A DNA stretch of 64,000 nt from Scylla paramamosain (taxonomy: Eukaryota > Arthropoda > Malacostraca > Decapoda > Portunidae), in contig NC_087155.1 of the NCBI RefSeq assembly GCF_035594125.1, forward strand, positions 6,264,192 to 6,328,191. The letters are read 5' to 3'. The number at the start of each line of letters is the position of its first letter. The stretch's first letter is position 1. Shown piece by piece: positions 1 through 11,781 of this stretch. Both the position numbers and the translations under genes were made by a program. The notes beneath the pieces were generated by a model. It saw nothing but the letters and a program-made list of their open reading frames with translations. It did not search any database and was not told where the DNA came from.

Positions 1-36
<36 letters not shown>

Positions 37-78
37 TGTTGTGGTGGTAGTGGTGCTTGTGGTGTTGGTGGTAGGATG

Positions 79-123
<45 letters not shown>

Positions 124-200
124 ATAGTAGTAGCAGTAGTAGTACTGTTGGTGGTGGTGGTGGTGGTGGTGGTGGTACTTGTGGTGTTGGTGGTAGGATG

Positions 201-234
<34 letters not shown>

Positions 235-256
235 CAGTAGTAGTAGTAGTAATAGC
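1..256. repeat. AGT/GGT trinucleotide microsatellite
   Basis: Imperfect runs of AGT alternate with GGT/TGG blocks. The block around 61-90 recurs at about 178-205, so the array has a higher-order period of roughly 120 bp. Nothing coding is supported here. Confidence 0.9.
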
Positions 257-1090
257 AATTGTAAGTGAAAACGCGGACGAAGCACGAGACTGACTACACA
301 TTTGAGTCAATATATACTTCAGGACAGTTTCCAAAAATCAATAAATTATCCATACAGGACAAGTGAGGTGAAACTTTTGGTTTTGAGAGAACCACGTGGG
401 ATTAATCTTATGACTTACTCTTTCTCTCCCAGATAATGAAAGAAAGATACTCGTATTAATAACTCAAGGTATACCAAAGTGAATGACATAATCTCCCGGT
501 CCCTCCTCCAGCCACCACGCACAGCATTCATACATTTACAGCCAGTCCAAGCTTATCTGCCGCTCCTGCTTAATAAAGCACCACCAGCGCATCGGCTCAT
601 CAGAAATTCTAGCATTCCAACCAGACGTTAATTTGTCTGTTGGTGATTTAAATCATTCCCTTTTCCGTCATGTCAGCAGATTGCCGGTAATGTTATGTGG
701 CTTCAGCGGCAGGCTTGAGGGAAGTGAAAAATTATGGTAGTCATTTTAAGGGGAAGGAAATTTATGGAGTTTGAAGGAAATTTATTGAGTTATCCTTGTA
801 AATGAAAGTGATGGTGAATGTTGGTAAGATAAAGAAAAATATTTATAAAGGTTGATATTATTTATAAATTTAAAACAAGCACCTTCTGTGAGTTTTACCA
901 GAGCTTTACTCGAGAATACACTCACTAAATTCTCATGACCCTGAATTTAGATACAGTGGTGCAGAAAATCAATATCCATTCCTGCTAACGCATGTTTGGT
1001 TATTTCATTTTCTCAATATGAATACATTTTGAACATTACACGGTGAAAGGGTAACCAGTGTCATGACAACCGCTACTTCCTGCCCATCAG
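257..1090. other. Probable intron or flank upstream of the cadherin exons
   Basis: About 830 bp of AT-rich sequence without a supported exon. It ends in a usable splice acceptor (tgcccatcag) just before the first recognised cadherin exon, so it is most simply part of the preceding intron. Earlier cadherin exons must lie outside the window. Confidence 0.5.
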
Positions 1091-1286
1091 CGTGTATCGC
1101 CGACGTGCGCGTGTCCGGCCGCCACCTGCCTTTGCCCCCCGCGGCCAACGGCACCAGCTGGGGCCAAGTAACAGCCGCGAGACACGTGATGCGAGGTTGC
1201 GAGGCGCCTGATACCTGTGCCAACACCACCTGTGCTCCTCCGTTCACCTGCACAACTGCAATCACCTGGGATCGGGCCATCTGCAG
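1091..1286 (+). CDS. CadN-like: Cadherin exon: LamG end plus EGF-like start
   Basis: Acceptor tgcccatcag, donor CAG/GTGAGA. It encodes the last strand of a LamG domain (CIADVRVSGRHLPLPP) and then a run of cysteines starting an EGF-like module. The exon ends in phase 2 and joins the next exon to form a serine codon between two cysteines. The exact 5' boundary is inferred only from the acceptor and could be further upstream. Confidence 0.8.
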
Positions 1287-3419
1287 GTGAGAGGCGCGGT
1301 GTGCTAGCCAGGCGAAGAAAACCCTTTTAGTAATGAACAGTGATGAAAAAATATGTCAAAACAGTGAGGAAAGTTCACAGGAGAGGGATCATGGCAACAT
1401 TACTACCTCTACCTAAACATCTTTCCCTTCTACCCCTCAGCTGCGGGACAGGGCGGCGGCTGGTGGGACGCCACTGCGAGGATGTGGACGAGTGCTTGTG
1501 GCAACCGTGTCTTCACGGCGGCACATGTGTCAACCAGCGGCCAGGCTACTTGTGTCTGTGCGGCCCAGCCCACGCAGGGGACCACTGTCAGTGGGGCACA
1601 CACGTCCCTAATCCCTCCGCTCTCGCCGCCCCAGCCACACTCGCCGGCATCGCCGCGACCCTCGTGGTTCTGCGTGAGTATCACCACAACTATACGTAAT
1701 TTTCAGGATGAAGTTTTTTAAGCCAAGATAATCTCCTCTTCCTCCTCCTCCACTTCCGTTTTCTTGGAAACGTGCTCCATCCATTGCTAGTTCTTAGCAT
1801 CGAAAACCTGAATTTTGATAACTATTAGCAGTTGATTAACAGTTATATTAACCATGACATTGAGACCAGCCTATCCTGAAACTATTAGATGAATTGTGTT
1901 CTTATTACCCAGCGAAACACCACACCCCAGAAATCCCACACCAGCAGTCCTGCACTCACAAACACCAGTAATACACTCGTAGCAAATAAAAAGAGATACA
2001 AACATTAAGTTTTTACAGTAAAATTTCAGAACTTCTCTCCCAGTGCTTCTTTTTTTTTTCGTTTTTTTTTTTTCATTCCAATAATAGTACATAGATTTAT
2101 AATCACTACAGAGTCACGAATAAAACCTATGTTCTTCCAAGTGGACCTAACTCACACGGACATTCCACATTTCCTAAGCTGAAGTGCTCACTACTACTCG
2201 TATTTCTTATCACCACCATCACATAACCTTCTTGCCTCCCACAGTGGTTCTCACCCTCGTCCTCTCCCTTCGCTTACACCGTCGCCGTGGAAGCCTCTGT
2301 CATAAGGATCGCTCGAGAACGAAAGTGGAGAGTCCAGAAGAGACTCAGGTAGAGGAGAAGGGAGGAGGACAAGGACAAGGAAATAATCTTGGAGAAGGAA
2401 GAGGGAAAAAAAGGAAAAGCATCCTCTCTAAGAACACGAGCCAACTAACACTGTTGGGGTGTCTTCGCCGGAAGCTGCCGACGACCACCGGCAAGACGCC
2501 TCAGTCAGTGCTGCAGGAGCGAGGTGAGGGACGGCGGACGGCGAAGGTGAGAGGGAGATTTTTGTGTCGCGTATACCCCTGGTGAGGTTTTTGTTTTCCG
2601 TTTTTAGAGGCCTTCATAGTCAGCCCCTGCCTATGGCGGCGCAGGTAGAATTTTTATAGTGATGCTTGTATTTTGATATGGTAAGGTTCATGCCGTCCCC
2701 GAAAGTTCCGTAGTGCACTTCAGGCCGAAGATCGATTTGATGGGGAACACGTGGGTAGTCTTCGGCCACACGGCGAAGACTTGAGAACAGTACCATATTA
2801 TGATAACAAAGAGGAAGATTAGATTAAAAGAACTTTTTTACACAAATTTTTGTTCAGTTAAATCCCCATGCATCCACGCTAGCAATCAAATTCAATAAAA
2901 ATCCTTATGATTATTAGATAATGTTGAAAAGATCTTTGTCTTGTTTTAAACGTTTTGGTAACAGTGTGGATGATGATGCGATGACTGATGTTCTTACAGA
3001 GGAACACTCGGTCGGAAGAAAAGCTTCAGGAAGCGGCGGAGGGAACGCGTCGCCAGGCGCCAAAGCCACGGGAGCCCACACCAGGGACCCCACGCCTGAC
3101 CTGTCCCGCGATGACCTGCGGGCCTACGCCTACGAGGGGGATGGCTCTTCCTCGGGTTCCTTGACCTCAACTATATCAGGTCAGTCGAGGGCAGGTGAGG
3201 TCAATATGTTTTATTCTTCTTATCAATGAAACTGACTTGAGGTGAATTGCGTAAGTGGACGAATTATGCAAGGTGATGGTGGAGAGGTGTAGCCAAAGTT
3301 ATCACACTCATCAGGTAAGTAGAACAACAGCCAAACAAATTTACGCCAAGAATAGGTATTCATGTTTGGCATCTTATATAAGGTATACAGATAATGACGA
3401 CGGTATAATAATAATAATG

Positions 3420-3489
<70 letters not shown>

Positions 3490-4891
3490 GGTCTTGATAA
3501 TGATGAACCCAACGTTCCTCACCTCTTTTACATAATTCGATTTTCCGGATCGCCTGAGTAGAAACTGACGCGGCGGGCCTCGGGGCTACTATGTTCACTC
3601 CATTGGTTTTCACAAAGGATTTTTTTTTTTAATTCCGTAGCATCTTTTTTGTTTTATCTCTCTTATTGGTTGGCCTTAGAACAGACCCACTGAAGTACAA
3701 CATTTTGAAATGTTTTGCAGGCATGTACTCTGCTGTTTAGTCAGATTTCAGCGAAAAGTGTGTGTGAGATTAATTAGTCATGGTCTGATAAAGTAATTTC
3801 CCTGTTAAGCAAGGTTTTGTTGTTCAAAAGGTCAGCATCAGTTCTTTTCAGAATTCTTAAAGTTTGTTAACGTCATCCTCATTTGAAAAAAAAAATAATT
3901 AATTAATGAAAAAAATTAAAATCTTACCAGAAATTAGTGACTTGAAAGACTCCATGAACAAGAATGAAAGCAAAAGGAAACACGGGCTTCAGTGAACACA
4001 GTACTCGTACTTCCACCACACAGTGATCAGAAATATTAGAAAGACCAGATGAGTCTCAGAGGCATTCTTTTTATTGATGGTATTGATCGGATAACACTCA
4101 AGTATACTCCTGTATTGTACATTCAATTACTTTTTGGTCATTAAAAAAAAAATGTTGAGCGTCACCTCCTTGAAACGGTTATTTGCTTTTCCACCTTTCT
4201 TATCCACCATTCAGCCTTGGACAGATCATTGCTTGCGTATTGCAGGATTCCTAAGGTCATGGTTTATAATTCATTCTTATTAAAGCACGGACAGATTTAT
4301 CCCAGTGACGATTTATTTCTTCTTCGTCTTCTACATCCTTCCTTCCTTCTTTCTTTTCTTCCTTCCCTTTCTTTCTTTTTATTTTTTTCCTTTCTTTCTT
4401 TTCTTTCTCCTTCTTCTCCTCCTCCTCCTTCTTTTCTTTTTTTCCCTCTTCTTTTTCTTTTTCTTTTGAAATTATAATTGAATAGTATTATGCGACAAAT
4501 TCTTTCAATTGAATCTACGTTTAAGAACTAAACGCCATCAACGAAGATTTATGAATGTGATCTCGAACGAAAGTTCGGTTTTTCTTGAACGTAAAGTAGA
4601 GAGGAAACAAATCTAAACCAGCCACATATTCAGTGTCAAGGCGCGGTGCGACAGCTGCTTCCCGAAACAGGATGACAAGACGCGTCAGAAAGTCAGTGAC
4701 TGGGACTCCCTTGGCTGTCTCCCTTCATCCTTCCCAGCCCCGTCACTTAATGTTGCAGCGGTGGTGGTAATAGTGGTGGTGGTGGTGGTGGTGGTGGTGG
4801 TGGTGGTGGTGGTGGTGGTGGTGGTGGTGGTGCTGGCGATTGTTGTTAAATGTCGAGACAAACGTATTGGCATTGGGAAATAGACTAGATT

Positions 4892-4932
<41 letters not shown>

Positions 4933-5026
4933 TTTGTTGTTGTAGTTGTTGTTGTTGTTGTTGTACTAGTAGTAGTAGTAGTTGTAGTGGTGGTGGTGGT
5001 GGTGGTAATGATGGTAGTAGTAATAA

Positions 5027-5068
<42 letters not shown>

Positions 5069-5228
5069 CAGTAGTAATAGAAGTAGTTGTAGTAGTAGTA
5101 GTGATGGCGGTGATAGCAATAGTAGTAGTAATTGTTGTTGTTCTTGTTCTTGTAGAAATTATAGAAGTCATAACAATAGCGATACTGATACTTTTAATAT
5201 GAGGAGAAAGAGAAGCATCACTATATGA

Positions 5229-5267
<39 letters not shown>

Positions 5268-5444
5268 ATCAGTACTTGGATGGTGACAGGGGTGGTTGTG
5301 CTGGTGATAGCTTAATAATGCCAGGGTAACAATAACCCCCAAAAGAATATTGTCAATTAACAAAACATCAAACAGAATAGATCAAGAAAAAAAATTCCTT
5401 TGCTATCAGTAATGAGCTAATACTTTCTGCTTCCCCCCCTCCCG

Positions 5445-5530
<86 letters not shown>

Positions 5531-5847
5531 ACCCAGAGCTGAAGCAGGAGATCAATGCCCGGGGCAGCGTGGAGGCGGAGGGCGGCGGGACCTCCACGCC
5601 GCGGCTCGTGCCGGGATTCCTGGAGGTCGTGGACTTGTTGAGAAACCTGCCCGAAGCGCCAGGCAGGCCCTCTCCCCGCCCAAAGTCTCGCAGGAAGCTT
5701 CCGGAAGAAGCTACGATTCCTCCTTCTCCTCCCCCTCCAGCTCCTCCTCCTCCGCCACCTCCTCCTCCACCTGTTCCATCGCCGTCGAGGACAGCAGAAG
5801 CAACACCAGCGCCCTCTAAGGGGACAGAAGCAGCTGTCAACTGCTGA
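1091..5847 (+). CDS. CadN-like: Neural-cadherin-like classical cadherin, 3'-terminal five exons
   Basis: Partial gene. Exons 1091-1286, 1441-1673, 2245-2523, 3000-3194 and 5537-5847 join with matching phases (2,1,1,1) into one frame ending in TGA at 5845-5847. The order is: end of a laminin-G domain (GRHLPLPP then NGTSWGQ, a pairing familiar from arthropod N-cadherin), a Cys-rich EGF-like module, a DVDEC calcium-binding-type EGF module, a transmembrane helix split over exons 2 and 3 and followed by RLHRRR, and a cytoplasmic tail. The tail carries AYEGDGSSSGSL, which resembles the beta-catenin-binding region of classical cadherins, and then a proline-rich C-terminus. By family knowledge such proteins act in cell-cell adhesion at the plasma membrane, linked to actin through catenins. 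Ectodomain cadherin repeats would lie upstream. The canonical juxtamembrane p120 motif and the GPRF-type end of the catenin site are not visible, so this is a divergent paralogue. Confidence 0.85.
1441..1673 (+). CDS. CadN-like: Cadherin exon: EGF module and first half of TM helix
   Basis: Acceptor tacccctcag, donor CTGC/GTGAGT. It encodes DVDEC followed by the Cys pattern of a complete EGF module ending CLCGPAHAGDHC, then a short Pro/Ser linker and the hydrophobic ALAAPATLAGIAATLVVL. Ends in phase 1. Confidence 0.88.
2245..2523 (+). CDS. CadN-like: Cadherin exon: second half of TM helix and basic cytoplasmic segment
   Basis: Acceptor cctcccacag, donor CGAG/GTGAGG. It continues the membrane helix (VLTLVLSL) and then a stop-transfer cluster (RLHRRR). 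The following 75 or so residues are rich in Lys, Glu, Gly and Ser and do not resemble the conserved p120-binding juxtamembrane domain. Phase 1 to phase 1 with the next exon. Confidence 0.82.
3000..3194 (+). CDS. CadN-like: Cadherin exon with catenin-binding-like motif
   Basis: Acceptor gttcttacag. The encoded stretch ends SRDDLRAYAYEGDGSSSGSL, the signature I used to place this gene in the classical cadherins. Two in-phase donors lie 15 bp apart: CAG/GTCAGT after 3179 and GCAG/GTGAGG after 3194. Both keep phase 1, so alternative use would add or drop five residues. Confidence 0.82.
3406..3489. repeat. (TAA)n microsatellite in cadherin intron
   Basis: About 28 near-perfect TAA units. The Ile- and Leu-only frames over it are translated repeats. 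Confidence 0.95.
4318..4470. repeat. Polypyrimidine tract in cadherin intron
   Basis: Irregular CTTT/CTTC-rich, almost pure pyrimidine sequence of about 150 bp. It lies in the 2.3-kb last intron of the cadherin gene. No exon is supported. Confidence 0.8.
4753..5270. repeat. Compound GGT/TAG/TTG trinucleotide array
   Basis: Successive blocks of GGT, TAG and TTG/TTC units with interruptions, ending in a TTG run at 5228-5268. The long Val or Thr/Ile open frames over it on both strands are repeat translations, not genes. Confidence 0.93.
5446..5528. repeat. (CT)n microsatellite forming the polypyrimidine tract of the last cadherin intron
   Basis: About 41 CT units end 8 bp before the acceptor AG at 5535-5536 of the last cadherin exon. 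The array therefore sits where the U2AF-binding tract would be. Confidence 0.93.
5537..5847 (+). CDS. CadN-like: Cadherin terminal exon: proline-rich C-terminus
   Basis: Acceptor ctacacccag; phase 1 joins the previous exon; TGA at 5845-5847. It encodes about 103 residues, including VPGFLEVVDLLRNLPEAP, which stands where classical cadherins have the GPRF/KLADMYG part of the catenin site. A polyproline stretch, PPSPPPPAPPPPPPPPPP, of the sort bound by EVH1 or SH3 domains follows. The base composition is GC-rich, unlike the intron. Confidence 0.78.
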
Positions 5848-5948
5848 CGTAGTGTTGTGACTGAATGCTGCGGGAAAACTAAGGTGTGCTGTTGTTGCTG
5901 CTGCCGTGAAGCTGCCGTCACCGTCATTGCCCCCGCCGCCGCCGCCGC

Positions 5949-5980
<32 letters not shown>

Positions 5981-6059
5981 AAACTTCCATCTGTTCTAAG
6001 TCTTGCCATTTTCACTCCCCACTTCTCTTCTCGTTACTCCCCTGTTCTTTCTTTTCGTG

Positions 6060-6215
6060 TTTTCTTCTTTTTCTTTTCTTCTTCTTCTTTTTTCTTCTTT
6101 TTTCTTCTTCTTCTTCTTCTTCTTCTTCTTTTTTCTCCTTCTTCTTCTTCTTCTTCTTCTTCTTCTTCGTCTTCTTCTTCTTCTTTTCTTCTTCTTCTTC
6201 TTCTTCTTTTCACCT
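6060..6215. repeat. (TTC)n microsatellite
   Basis: Imperfect TTC/CTT array interrupted by TTTT runs. Confidence 0.9.
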
Positions 6216-6286
6216 CTTCCTTCTCCTGTTCTTCTCTTTCTTTCTTATATTTATATCCTTTTTATAATATTCATTTTGTTCCAGTC

Positions 6287-6686
<400 letters not shown>

Positions 6687-6822
6687 CCTTTTATGACATT
6701 TCATATGTTTATAAAATATCAATAAAACGCAGTAATTTTGCATTGTAGTTTTAATGGTATACTGTTTATCTTCTGGGTGGCTATTTAGAGATGGTAATGG
6801 TGGTACTAGTTGTAGCAGTAGC

Positions 6823-6855
<33 letters not shown>

Positions 6856-7015
6856 CACACAACACACGCTGCTGAGTCCCTCCGTAATGTGTTTCAAAGT
6901 AATTATGTCTTAAGTTCCAGCATCACTGAATCCCTAACACCGATCGCAAGACGACAGCGTTATAAGGACACTGGACAAGTAACCATAACGATTTCAAAAA
7001 CTCGGAATCAAGATG

Positions 7016-7049
<34 letters not shown>

Positions 7050-7421
7050 AGCCCACGGATGTTCACGAGGTAATGTTAATGAATAATATAAGACGCTAGC
7101 GACACTGAACGGTAAAACCTTTCGGGGAATTAGGGAATACAAGTAAGATGGGAACTGTCAGGTGGTTTATTGAAAGAACGCGTACTAATATCATAGTTTT
7201 CCCATGCATGGAAGTTCGATGGGTGAATAACTAAAAAGTTGTATCGGGGAGTGGAGGATATGTCGAGAGGAAGATAATAGTTAGCTAGAAGAGATTGTAC
7301 ATGGAAGGATGGCGATCTGTGGGGTGGTGGAACATTTGTCCGTAAAATTTCGAGAGTAGTAATAAAAGTACGATGGAGACAGAAAGGAATGATGATCAAG
7401 CGCTTACAAATTAAACAAAAA

Positions 7422-7427
7422 GTAATG

Positions 7428-7484
<57 letters not shown>

Positions 7485-7520
7485 GAAATGAGAAGAAGAT
7501 GATGATGATGATGATGATGA
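7422..7520. repeat. (TAA)n and (GAT)n microsatellites
   Basis: About 21 TAA units followed after a few bases by about 8 GAT units. Confidence 0.92.
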
Positions 7521-7640
7521 AGAAAGAAAAAAAAAAGAAAAAAACAAGAACAAAAAGAAGGGTTCTTTAAAGTACAGGTCGGAAATGAATTGTAAGCTCT
7601 TGTTCATTGGGTTGCCACAATGTAGATATTTAAACGTAAA

Positions 7641-7677
<37 letters not shown>

Positions 7678-7828
7678 AGTGCGGAAATTGGTTTTCATAT
7701 CAGAGGGCAACAGATACAATAAAATGGACGCACAGAGTCATGAGGGTAATATATAAAAACAAACTAGGTCGTAATGAAAAAAGTTTGAGGAACACTGGCT
7801 TAGAAATGTGAGTGGCGTGACCTGACAG

Positions 7829-7927
7829 ATGACCGATGGACATTGGCCGACAGACATTGCACGGACAGACATTTCGACGAGCACACATTTCAGTGAACGG
7901 GAATAAGACCGAATGGACATTTCACGG
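7829..7927 (+). repeat. Left terminal inverted repeat of MULE remnant
   Basis: Contains GACAGACATTGCACGGACAG and further GGACATT-like units. It matches the reverse complement of 8876-8982 over most of its length with scattered differences. Confidence 0.6.
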
Positions 7928-8339
7928 AATATTAGATGTCTGGCTAAATCAACATGTGGCCTTTTAGTCTCTATTTCTCCTTCGTAATTGCTTTATAAAA
8001 CAAACTATATAAACGATTAAATAATAATATCCTTGTGTGATGAAGAAAATTCTTTATTGTACGTGTACTGAAGTATAAAAATACTAATTATAAAGTAATT
8101 AGTTAAAAAAAAATTGCGTATTATTTAATGTTGCAAGATATTAAAAAATGTGGGTGATTGCTCCTAAAATATCAGTTCTCTTTATATTTCTCAATAATAG
8201 GCTTCAATTTTATATTTAAAATTTGGCACTTCTTTTATTTTCTCAATTCCACTCCAGATTCTATCAATTCAATTGTCAACTCTCAGTCCTGCTGGTCTTT
8301 CCTTAGTCTTGAAACTAGAAGGCAAACAGTGGTGTAGGG

Positions 8340-8748
8340 ATTGCCATTGTCTGTTTAAACCCTCTGGGCCATCCTTCTACAATACCTATAGAGTTTGTTG
8401 TTCATGAAAGGCTTTGTGTGCTTCTCTCAAGTGTGTCCCACATACCCAGTTAAAATGCTGGTCTTCGTCGTCTTCCACGCTGTATAACATCAATCCATGT
8501 TGCTTCAAAGTAGCCAAGAAACTCAAAAGTTACTGAGGCTTTCACCAACGTCACTAACTGGCACAAAGGCTAAAGCCTGGATGGACTTGACTGTTAGTAC
8601 ATTTTAGTATCATTATGCCAAGTCTGTAGTCGAAATCCTTGTATTTTTCTCCACAAGCTATACCCAAAATGGAAAGTTTCCATAAATGTTTGTTTGTGAA
8701 ACATGCTGTGATGCTATCAAGAGCTGTCTTTTCATAGTCATTGGTCAC
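8340..8748 (-). pseudogene. MULE transposase fragment, broken
   Basis: Minus-strand reading gives, in order: a DYEKTALDSI segment, YRLGIMILK, ALAFVPVSDV (a motif I recognise from MULE transposases), GYFEATWIDV followed by QRGRRRRPAF, LGMWDTLERS and TTNSIGIVEGWPRGF. These are the late part of the MULE transposase core. The frame is broken by a frameshift after ALAFVPVSDV and by in-frame TAA and TGA stops further on. No function is expected. Confidence 0.72.
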
Positions 8749-8875
8749 TGAAACAGGATTAGTGGTACGTTAACGAACGTGACTTATTATTAAAACTGAA
8801 AGTGATTTTAATTAAAATTCTCGCATCCAAATTTTGTATAAGTACTAAAATCAACAAAAAAAAAAAAAATACCAC

Positions 8876-8982
8876 CTGTCTTTTCGGTCGTTTACTTTTC
8901 TGTCAAAAGTCCATTTGGTCTGATTCGTTGGTCAAAATGTCCGTCGGTGCAATGTCTGTCTGCCAAATGCTTGTCGGCCATC
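8876..8982 (-). repeat. Right terminal inverted repeat of MULE remnant
   Basis: Carries TGTCCGTCGGTGCAATGTCT, the reverse complement of the unit in the left end. Confidence 0.6.
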
Positions 8983-10096
<1,114 letters not shown>

Positions 10097-10317
10097 TTAT
10101 TTGATTTGATTATGTTATTGTCACTGTTGAATTACAGGACAAATGGATGCGATAGATTTCTAATCACACCCAGTACAATATCTGATTGACAGAAAACATT
10201 GCACTGTCAAATGCTCCGAACATCAAACATAATGGCGGGGAAGAACCCATACATTCCTATTTATCTAAAATTGAAAATCTATAAACATCATACACATAAA
10301 ATTGTGACCAACAATCA

Positions 10318-10683
10318 TCATGATGGAACAAAATCCTTACATTCCCTCACTATTTCCTCAACTTGACCATTCTTAAACATCCATATGATTTGTTCAGTCA
10401 TATCACTAATGTTACCATTCCTAAATTTACTCACACATGAACACCTCACCATATGATATGAAATATGACCATTTTCAACTCCACAAACCTTATACCATGT
10501 CTCCTCTACAGGCGTCACATCTTTGTATTGCCAGTAATACTTATAACCTAATCTCAGCCTCATCTTAACAGAATCACTTCGTGTTCCGTCTTTACTATAA
10601 GTAACAGCATGATCACTAACCCTTTCATGGTGCATAAAAGTTCCACTATTGGCATACTCTATTATCATCCTACCTCTCTCCAT
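10318..10683 (-). pseudogene. Non-LTR retrotransposon fragment (C-terminal zinc-knuckle region)
   Basis: A 121-residue open frame carries RLRLGYKYYWQY, then KVCG with a following His and Cys (a C-x2-C-like start), then a tail ending ECKDFVPS. This layout (LRLGY, Cys-His cluster, short acidic tail) is typical of the C-terminal end of LINE-type proteins common in crustacean genomes. No RT core is next to it, so it is a 5'-truncated remnant. The family assignment is from memory of the motif only. Confidence 0.5.
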
Positions 10684-10970
10684 CCATTATTGTTCCCTCC
10701 TAATTATGCTTCCTATCTGCTTGATAGACAAATGACATGTTACATCATTTTCACTTCCCTCAGCTCCAACACTTCGGCAACACATCTACATTTTCACTAA
10801 ACAATTCAAAATGTACGTAATTGCATTTGCACTAGGAGCAGTGGATTTTTCAGTCTTGACAGCTGCCAAGAGTTCAACATGGCTGAAGACTTGGTTAAAA
10901 AAAAGATTAGCCAAATATAAGGATTAAATACCCTATAAAGTGTTCACAGTAGTCAGCTTTTTGTTTCTGA
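10684..10970. other. Spacer, no feature seen
   Basis: AT-rich; no reading frame, repeat array or recognised element. Confidence 0.5.
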
Positions 10971-10973
10971 ACA

Positions 10974-11582
10974 AAGGGGACAGCCACGTACAAGGCAACA
11001 GCTACGAAAACGACACCGGTAACACACGAGAGAGCAGATCTGTTTGAATTATTCTTTAAATACAACATGACGGACAAGATAATACTAACGCTTCGGATGC
11101 AGGTGATGATCCATTACGGAGGGAAGCGACCGCAGCGCGTCCGTGCGGTCGCCAAGGTTCGCGGCGCGCTACAGCTGTTCCCCTACCGCCGCAAGCTGGC
11201 CTCCATCCCCCTGTAGAAAGCGGGGTGGACGCGCCTGCCGGGCAACTTGTGGCGCAACGAGTAGGCCATGGCAGTGCCCGTGGACGTAGCCAAGTTGCTC
11301 CGTTACAGGAACCTCGCCTTGCAGCTGTACTGCCTGCGCGGGAGTGACGTCAAAAACAAGGGCGTCTTTAACTTCCGGCGGGTGATGGCGCAGCAGCAGC
11401 AGGATTACAAGGTGTTCTTGGCCATGCGCTACTCCATGTGCTGCTGGTAGCGCTGCCTCGCCCTCGACTGCTGCCGCAAGGCTGCCTAGGACAAGGAGGT
11501 GCCGGTGTTGGTGCAAGACGGGGGAGAGGAGCGGGGCGGCGCGGCGGCGCCGGACACGGCGGCCTGGATAACGTGTGGCGAG
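10974..11582 (+). pseudogene. Unidentified GC-rich gene fragment, interrupted by TAG stops and by the hAT insertion (left part)
   Basis: One frame runs from after a TGA near 10968 to the hAT insertion at 11583. It has an internal ATG at about 11065 and reads as ordinary soluble protein (VDVAKLLRYRNLALQLYCLR; FNFRRVMAQQQQDYKVF). It is broken by four stops, all TAG: about 11214, 11262, 11448 and 11487. The 3' half is GC-rich, unlike its surroundings. I do not recognise the protein. The continuation after the hAT is at 24438 onward. It could be a decayed host gene or an old captured sequence; the sequence alone does not decide. Confidence 0.5.
11575..11582. repeat. hAT target-site duplication, left copy
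   Basis: GTGGCGAG directly before the terminal CAGACA; the right copy is GTGGCGAT at 24438-24445. Eight bp is the hAT-specific length. Confidence 0.85.
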
Positions 11583-11602
11583 CAGACACGGACATGATTA
11601 TG
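11583..11602 (+). repeat. hAT left terminal inverted repeat
   Basis: CAGACACGGACATGATTATG; pairs with 24418-24437. Confidence 0.85.
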
Positions 11603-11776
11603 CTTACTAATCAAAAAATCATAATCCATGGCTCTGATTCCGATATCATAATCAAATCATAATCAAAAAATAGATAACTCGTGTAATCATAATCAAATCA
11701 TAATCATATTTTTCTTGATAATAATCAATGATTAAATTGTGATTATTTTTATTCTTTCTTTGTAATTTCCATGAAG

Positions 11777-11781
11777 CACTT
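11777..11781. repeat. Gypsy target-site duplication, left copy
   Basis: CACTT immediately before the LTR start; repeated at 15502-15506 directly after the other LTR. Confidence 0.85.

Larger units (their letters stand above)
7829..8982. mobile_element. MULE-type DNA transposon remnant with inverted-repeat ends
   Basis: The ends at about 7829-7927 and 8876-8982 are inverted copies of one another. Read outward to inward, each contains runs of a GACAGACATTGCA-like unit with variants. Between them, on the minus strand, lies a decayed MULE transposase. At about 1.15 kb the element is too short for a complete autonomous MULE, so it is internally deleted. Exact ends and the expected 9-bp target duplication could not be fixed by eye. 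Confidence 0.65.

Noticed and set aside
3255..3330. Possible extra cadherin exon ending CATCAG/GTAAGT
   Set aside because: The donor is good but no convincing acceptor or conserved sequence accompanies it, and the phase-1 join of neighbouring exons works without it.
4743..5363. Long Thr/Ile-, Val- and Leu/Gln-rich open frames
   Set aside because: They are translations of GGT/TAG/TTG microsatellites; all frames on both strands stay open with homopolymer proteins.
5406..6015. Minus-strand frames of 173 and 162 residues over the cadherin terminal exon
   Set aside because: Antisense shadows of a GC-rich exon plus the CT array; no recognisable domain, and the plus frame has a splice-consistent fit.
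11169..11516. Minus-strand 115-residue frame in the GC-rich block
   Set aside because: Leu/Ala/His-rich shadow typical of the strand opposite a GC-rich coding frame; the plus-strand reading has far more protein-like composition despite its stops.
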